From contig CAMLSI010000197.1 of assembly GCA_946482585.1 (NCBI GenBank), forward strand, positions 1 through 9,230: a stretch of DNA of 9,230 bases, read 5' to 3'. Below are positions 5,761-9,230 of this stretch, in pieces. The notes below the pieces were generated by a model, which saw nothing but the letters and a program-made list of their open reading frames with translations, was not told the DNA's origin and searched no databases. Made by a program: the position numbers and the translations under genes. The DNA comes from an uncultured Lysobacteraceae bacterium (GTDB taxonomy: Bacteria; Pseudomonadota; Gammaproteobacteria; Xanthomonadales; Rhodanobacteraceae). The stretch's first letter is position 1. Each line of letters starts with the position of its first letter.

Positions 5761-8700
5761 ATGCGTAAGCCAATCACGGCGGCGATTCTAGCCGCGCTCG
5801 TCGGCGCGGCCGGTGTCTCCGGCCTGCCCATATCCTTTATCCAGACCGCCGGCGCGACGACAGTCGCCGAAGCGGAAGCGAACATGCTGTTCCTGGCTCG
5901 GCCGTTCGACACCCAGCGCGACACGATGCGTGCCGAGGCTCCGTTCACCCTGCGGGCGCCGACCGGCGCAGCGCTGCAGCTCGTGCAGTTCAACGGTCCG
6001 GTGCAGCAGAGCTGGCTCGACGAACTGACCGCACGCGGCGTCAAGCCGCTGCAGTACATCGCCAGCAACGGCTACATCGTCTGGGCCGATGCGTCCGGAC
6101 GCACCGAACTCGACAACCTGCGCACGCGTTCCAGCTGGCTGCAGTTCTCGGCGCCGTTCTACGGCTACCTCAAGGTCGAACCGCGCCTGGCGGCGCGCGT
6201 CGAAGCCGGCGCGAGCAACGAAGAAGTCGATATCACGGTGCAGATGTACCGTCATGCCCGCGCCGAGGAAACGCAGAAGTTCATCGGCGAGCGTGCGCGC
6301 CTCGCGCCGAACCAGCTCGGCCCGGTCGGCGACGGCAAGCTGAACCTCCAGTGGCATCCGGTGCTCGCGTTCCAGAACATCAAGCTGCGCGTGCGCCTGT
6401 CGGACATCGCCGCGATCGCCGAGCGTGACGACGTCGTCGCGGTGCTGCCGCAGAACGTGTTCCGCCTGCTCGACGAAAAGCAGAACTTCATCCTGACCGG
6501 CGCGATTCCGCCGCCGGCTCCGGCTCCGGCCTCGAACTACATCAGCTGGCTCACGGCGCGCGGCTTCTCGACCGACCCGTCGCAGTACCCGATCGTCGAC
6601 GTGACCGACAGCCCGATCCATGAAGGCGGCACCGGGCCGACCGTGGTCAACACGGCCGACCAGATGCTGCACGTGGGCGGCGTCGTCGCCAATCCGAGCC
6701 GCGTGGCCTATTTCAACAACTGTTCGAGCTCGGCCACGAACACGGTCGGCGCCGTCGACGGTCACGGCGCGCTCAACGGCGGCATCGTTGCCGGCTACGA
6801 CGTGACGGCCGGTTCGCCGAACCGCGACGCCGACGGCTATCAGCTCGGCCTGGGCGTGAATCCGTTCGGCCGCGTCGCGAGCACGGCGATCTTCGTGCCG
6901 GGCTACAGCATCACCGCTTGCGGCAACACCGACGCGGGCGTGATCAAGAGCGTCTACACCAGGGGCGCGCGCATCAACACGAACTCCTGGGGCGCGACGA
7001 CGCCGCCGACCGTCTATGACGATTCGGATCAGGCCTACGACATCGGTACGCGCGATGCGGACCTGACGGTTGCGGGCAACCAGGAAATCATCCAGCTGTT
7101 CGCCGCCGCGAACGACGGCCCGGGTCCGTCGACCGTGTCCTCGCCGGGCGCGGGCAAGAACGTGATCACGGTCGGCGCGTCCGAGAACGTGCGTCCGGGC
7201 TGGACCGACGGCTGCAACTCGGGCCCGACCGACGCCGACAACGCCATGGACGTGGTCGGCTTCTCCAGCCGCGGCCCGGCGCCGGGCCAGCGCGCCAAGC
7301 CGGAAGTCATCGCTCCGGGCACGCACGTCCAGGCGCGCGCGAGCCTGTTCTCGGGCTACAACGGCAATGGCGTCTGCGACCAGTACTACCCGCCGGCGCA
7401 GACCCTGTTCGCCGCCTCGTCCGGTACCAGCCATTCGACCCCGGCCGTCGCCGGTGCGGCCTCGCTGGCCTACTGGTGGATCGAGCGCGGCGGCGTCGGT
7501 GCGGCCGCGGGCACCATCGACGAAGTCGGCGGTTCGCGCGTGCCGAGCCCGGCGCTCATGAAGACCTGGCTCATCGGTCATCCGACCTACCTGACCGGCG
7601 TCGACGCCAACGACAACCTGCCGAGCAACGATCAGGGTTACGGCATGCCGAACCTGACGCTCATGTTCGACGCGACGCCGAAGGTGCTCGTCGACCAGGA
7701 CCAGACGCTGAACAACACGGGCGAGTTCTATGAGATCACCGTGGGCGTGGCCGATCCGACCAAGCCGGTCCGTGTCGCGATGGCGTACACCGATGCGCCG
7801 GGCGCGCTGAACTCGACGGCTCCGCAGGTCAACAACCTCGACCTGCGCGTCGTCAACGGCGCCAATACCTACCTCGGCAACGTCTTCACGAACCAGTGGA
7901 GCGTGACCGGTGGTGCGGCCGACACGAAGAACAACTACGAAGCCGTGTTCCTGCCGGCCGGTACCGGCGGCGACCTCACGATCCGCGTGACGGGCACTGC
8001 GATCTCGGGCGACGGCGTGCCGAACAGCGGCGACGCGACCGACCAGGACTTTGCGATCACCTGCTACAACTGCTCGCGCCAGCCGTCGTTCACGCTGAAT
8101 GCGACCACGCCGGACACGCGCATCTGTGCGGGCAGCACCTTCTCGACGCCGATCACCGTCGGTCAGATCACCGGCTACAACACGCCGGTCAATCTGAGCG
8201 TCAGCGGCGCGCCGACGGGTTCGACCGCCGGCGTCACGCCGACGACAGTGACGCCGCCGGGCACGGCGACGTTCAACCTGAGCAACACGGCGTCGACACC
8301 GGCCGGTGCGTACACCACGACGCTCACCGGCATTTCGGGGGCGATCACCAAGACGTTCGGTCTCGACATCACCGTCGATACCACGGCGCCGGCGATCCCG
8401 ACGCTGGCCACGCCGGCCAACGGCGCGACCAACCAGCCGTCGAACCCGACCCTGACCTGGAACGCGGTGCCGCAGGCCGAAAGCTATACGGTGATCGTCT
8501 CGCGCAACGCAGACTTCTCCACCGTGTTCGCGACCACGACGACGGCGCAGACGAGCTGGACGGTGACGCCGGATCTGCCGGGCGGCCAGCGCTTCTACTG
8601 GCGCGTCTATGCGTCGAACGCCTGCGGCACCGGCGGCACGACGCCGCCGGCCGATCGCATCTTCGCGAACGGCTTCGAGTCGCCGACGGCGACCGGCAAC

Positions 8701-9230
8701 ATGTTCACGACGACGCCGCAGCCGGGTGACTGCCCGGTCGACAGCACGCAGACCGTCGCGTTCACGGACGACATGGAGAACAGCGACAACGGCTGGACGC
8801 ATTCGGGCCTCGCCGGCACGGATTCGTGGACGCGCGGCACGGGCGCGCCGCACGGCGGCACGCGTGCGTGGCAGTCGAACAACTTCAGCGTCGTCAACGA
8901 CCAGGTCCTGGTCTCGCCGGCGATCGCGGTGCCGTCGGGTCTGTCCAACCTCACGCTCGCGTTCTGGAACAAGCAGTCGATCGAGTCGTCCTCGACGGGC
9001 TGCTTCGACGGCGCGATCCTCGAGCGCTCGACCGACAACGGCGCCACCTGGACTCAGGTCACGACGGGGCTGCTGACCGATCCGTACAACGGCCCGGTGT
9101 CGACGCAGTACAGCAATCCGATCCAGGGCCTGCAGGCCTGGTGTGCCGAGGGTTCGCCGTACGTGAAGTCGGTGGTCGACATCCAGTCGCTCGCCGGCCC
9201 GAGCGTGAAGTTCCGCTTCCGCCTCGCCCA
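5761..9230 (+). CDS. Secreted subtilisin-family (S8, Kp43-like) serine protease, multidomain, C-terminus beyond window
   Basis: 1,156 codons are visible and the frame is still open at the right edge. The order is a signal peptide (about 1-32), then a long propeptide (about 35-240) with two fungalysin/I9-like halves (e.g. YIVWADASGRTELDNL near 100). The S8 catalytic domain (about 275-640) has Asp283 in VDVTDSPI, His335 in DGHGALNGG, oxyanion Asn451 in AAANDGPG and Ser557 in SGTSHSTPAVAG. A Kp43-type beta-barrel (about 641-766) carries MAYTDAPGA and NNLDLRV. An Ig-like domain (about 777-872) follows, then a fibronectin-III-like domain (about 876-960, LTWNAVPQAESYTVIVSRN), a DRIFANGFE motif (965-973) and a jelly-roll/MAM-like domain from about 1000 (FTDDMENSDNGWTHSG). 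The enzyme should be exported and degrade extracellular protein. The His-motif lacks the second His of the classical HGTHVAG, but all expected catalytic residues are present. It is divergent from the lipase gene. The 3' end, and any outer-membrane anchor there, cannot be judged. Confidence 0.92.
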   Translation, partial: MRKPITAAILAALVGAAGVSGLPISFIQTAGATTVAEAEANMLFLARPFDTQRDTMRAEAPFTLRAPTGAALQLVQFNGPVQQSWLDELTARGVKPLQYIASNGYIVWADASGRTELDNLRTRSSWLQFSAPFYGYLKVEPRLAARVEAGASNEEVDITVQMYRHARAEETQKFIGERARLAPNQLGPVGDGKLNLQWHPVLAFQNIKLRVRLSDIAAIAERDDVVAVLPQNVFRLLDEKQNFILTGAIPPPAPAPASNYISWLTARGFSTDPSQYPIVDVTDSPIHEGGTGPTVVNTADQMLHVGGVVANPSRVAYFNNCSSSATNTVGAVDGHGALNGGIVAGYDVTAGSPNRDADGYQLGLGVNPFGRVASTAIFVPGYSITACGNTDAGVIKSVYTRGARINTNSWGATTPPTVYDDSDQAYDIGTRDADLTVAGNQEIIQLFAAANDGPGPSTVSSPGAGKNVITVGASENVRPGWTDGCNSGPTDADNAMDVVGFSSRGPAPGQRAKPEVIAPGTHVQARASLFSGYNGNGVCDQYYPPAQTLFAASSGTSHSTPAVAGAASLAYWWIERGGVGAAAGTIDEVGGSRVPSPALMKTWLIGHPTYLTGVDANDNLPSNDQGYGMPNLTLMFDATPKVLVDQDQTLNNTGEFYEITVGVADPTKPVRVAMAYTDAPGALNSTAPQVNNLDLRVVNGANTYLGNVFTNQWSVTGGAADTKNNYEAVFLPAGTGGDLTIRVTGTAISGDGVPNSGDATDQDFAITCYNCSRQPSFTLNATTPDTRICAGSTFSTPITVGQITGYNTPVNLSVSGAPTGSTAGVTPTTVTPPGTATFNLSNTASTPAGAYTTTLTGISGAITKTFGLDITVDTTAPAIPTLATPANGATNQPSNPTLTWNAVPQAESYTVIVSRNADFSTVFATTTTAQTSWTVTPDLPGGQRFYWRVYASNACGTGGTTPPADRIFANGFESPTATGNMFTTTPQPGDCPVDSTQTVAFTDDMENSDNGWTHSGLAGTDSWTRGTGAPHGGTRAWQSNNFSVVNDQVLVSPAIAVPSGLSNLTLAFWNKQSIESSSTGCFDGAILERSTDNGATWTQVTTGLLTDPYNGPVSTQYSNPIQGLQAWCAEGSPYVKSVVDIQSLAGPSVKFRFRLA
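8653..8679 (+). other. Internal DRIFANGFE motif of the protease
   Basis: Residues 965-973 read DRIFANGFE, directly after the fibronectin-III-like domain and before a second block of beta-sandwich domains. I recall D-x-I-F-x-x-G-F-E as a recurrent motif near the C-terminus of many secreted Xanthomonadales proteins; that recollection needs checking. Here it is internal, with at least 183 residues after it. Confidence 0.5.

Noticed and set aside
5788..8853. A 1,021-residue open frame antisense to the protease gene
   Set aside because: It is almost entirely Arg, Ala, Val, Gly, Asp and His with no motif, no ribosome site and no domain; it is the usual antisense shadow of a GC3-biased gene, while the plus strand has clear signal peptide and catalytic motifs.

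Overview
The window is GC-rich with strong third-position GC bias and looks like a chromosomal piece of a free-living gammaproteobacterium of the Xanthomonadales (Lysobacter/Dokdonella/Rhodanobacter type). The evidence is the composition, the secreted S8 protease carrying a 'DRIFANGFE' tag-like motif, and small Cys-rich membrane proteins of a style I associate with that order. The order-level assignment is inference; nothing seen here fixes a genus.

Layout. Positions 1-1482 hold three small minus-strand genes: a 173-residue protein of unknown function (961-1482), a 164-residue Cys-rich single-pass membrane protein (328-822), and the N-terminus of a signal-anchored protein running off the left edge (1-258). 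An intergenic stretch with two clear dyads follows (1483-1779). Next, still on the minus strand, are a single-chain succinyl-CoA:3-ketoacid CoA-transferase (1780-3138) and a patatin-like phospholipase with a POTRA and outer-membrane beta-barrel, i.e. a PlpD-type (type Vd) autotransporter (3262-5466). A divergent intergenic region (5467-5760) separates this from a large plus-strand secreted subtilisin-family protease (5761 to the right edge, truncated).

How they fit. Two of the genes are export-linked hydrolases, a surface lipase and an extracellular protease, transcribed divergently from one 294-base region. The CoA-transferase serves ketone-body or polyhydroxybutyrate-derived acetoacetate use and lies 123 bases downstream of the lipase on the same strand; co-transcription is possible but unproven. 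The small-gene cluster on the left is separated from the CoA-transferase by a perfect 11-bp hairpin that could end transcription.

No mobile element, CRISPR array, tRNA or rRNA was recognised. I did not find convincing evidence of a wholly new multi-gene system. The best leads are the fused CoA-transferase, the divergent active-site motifs and internal tag motif in the protease, and the uncharacterised Cys-rich/signal-anchor gene cluster. Many long open frames antisense to the real genes were judged composition artefacts.
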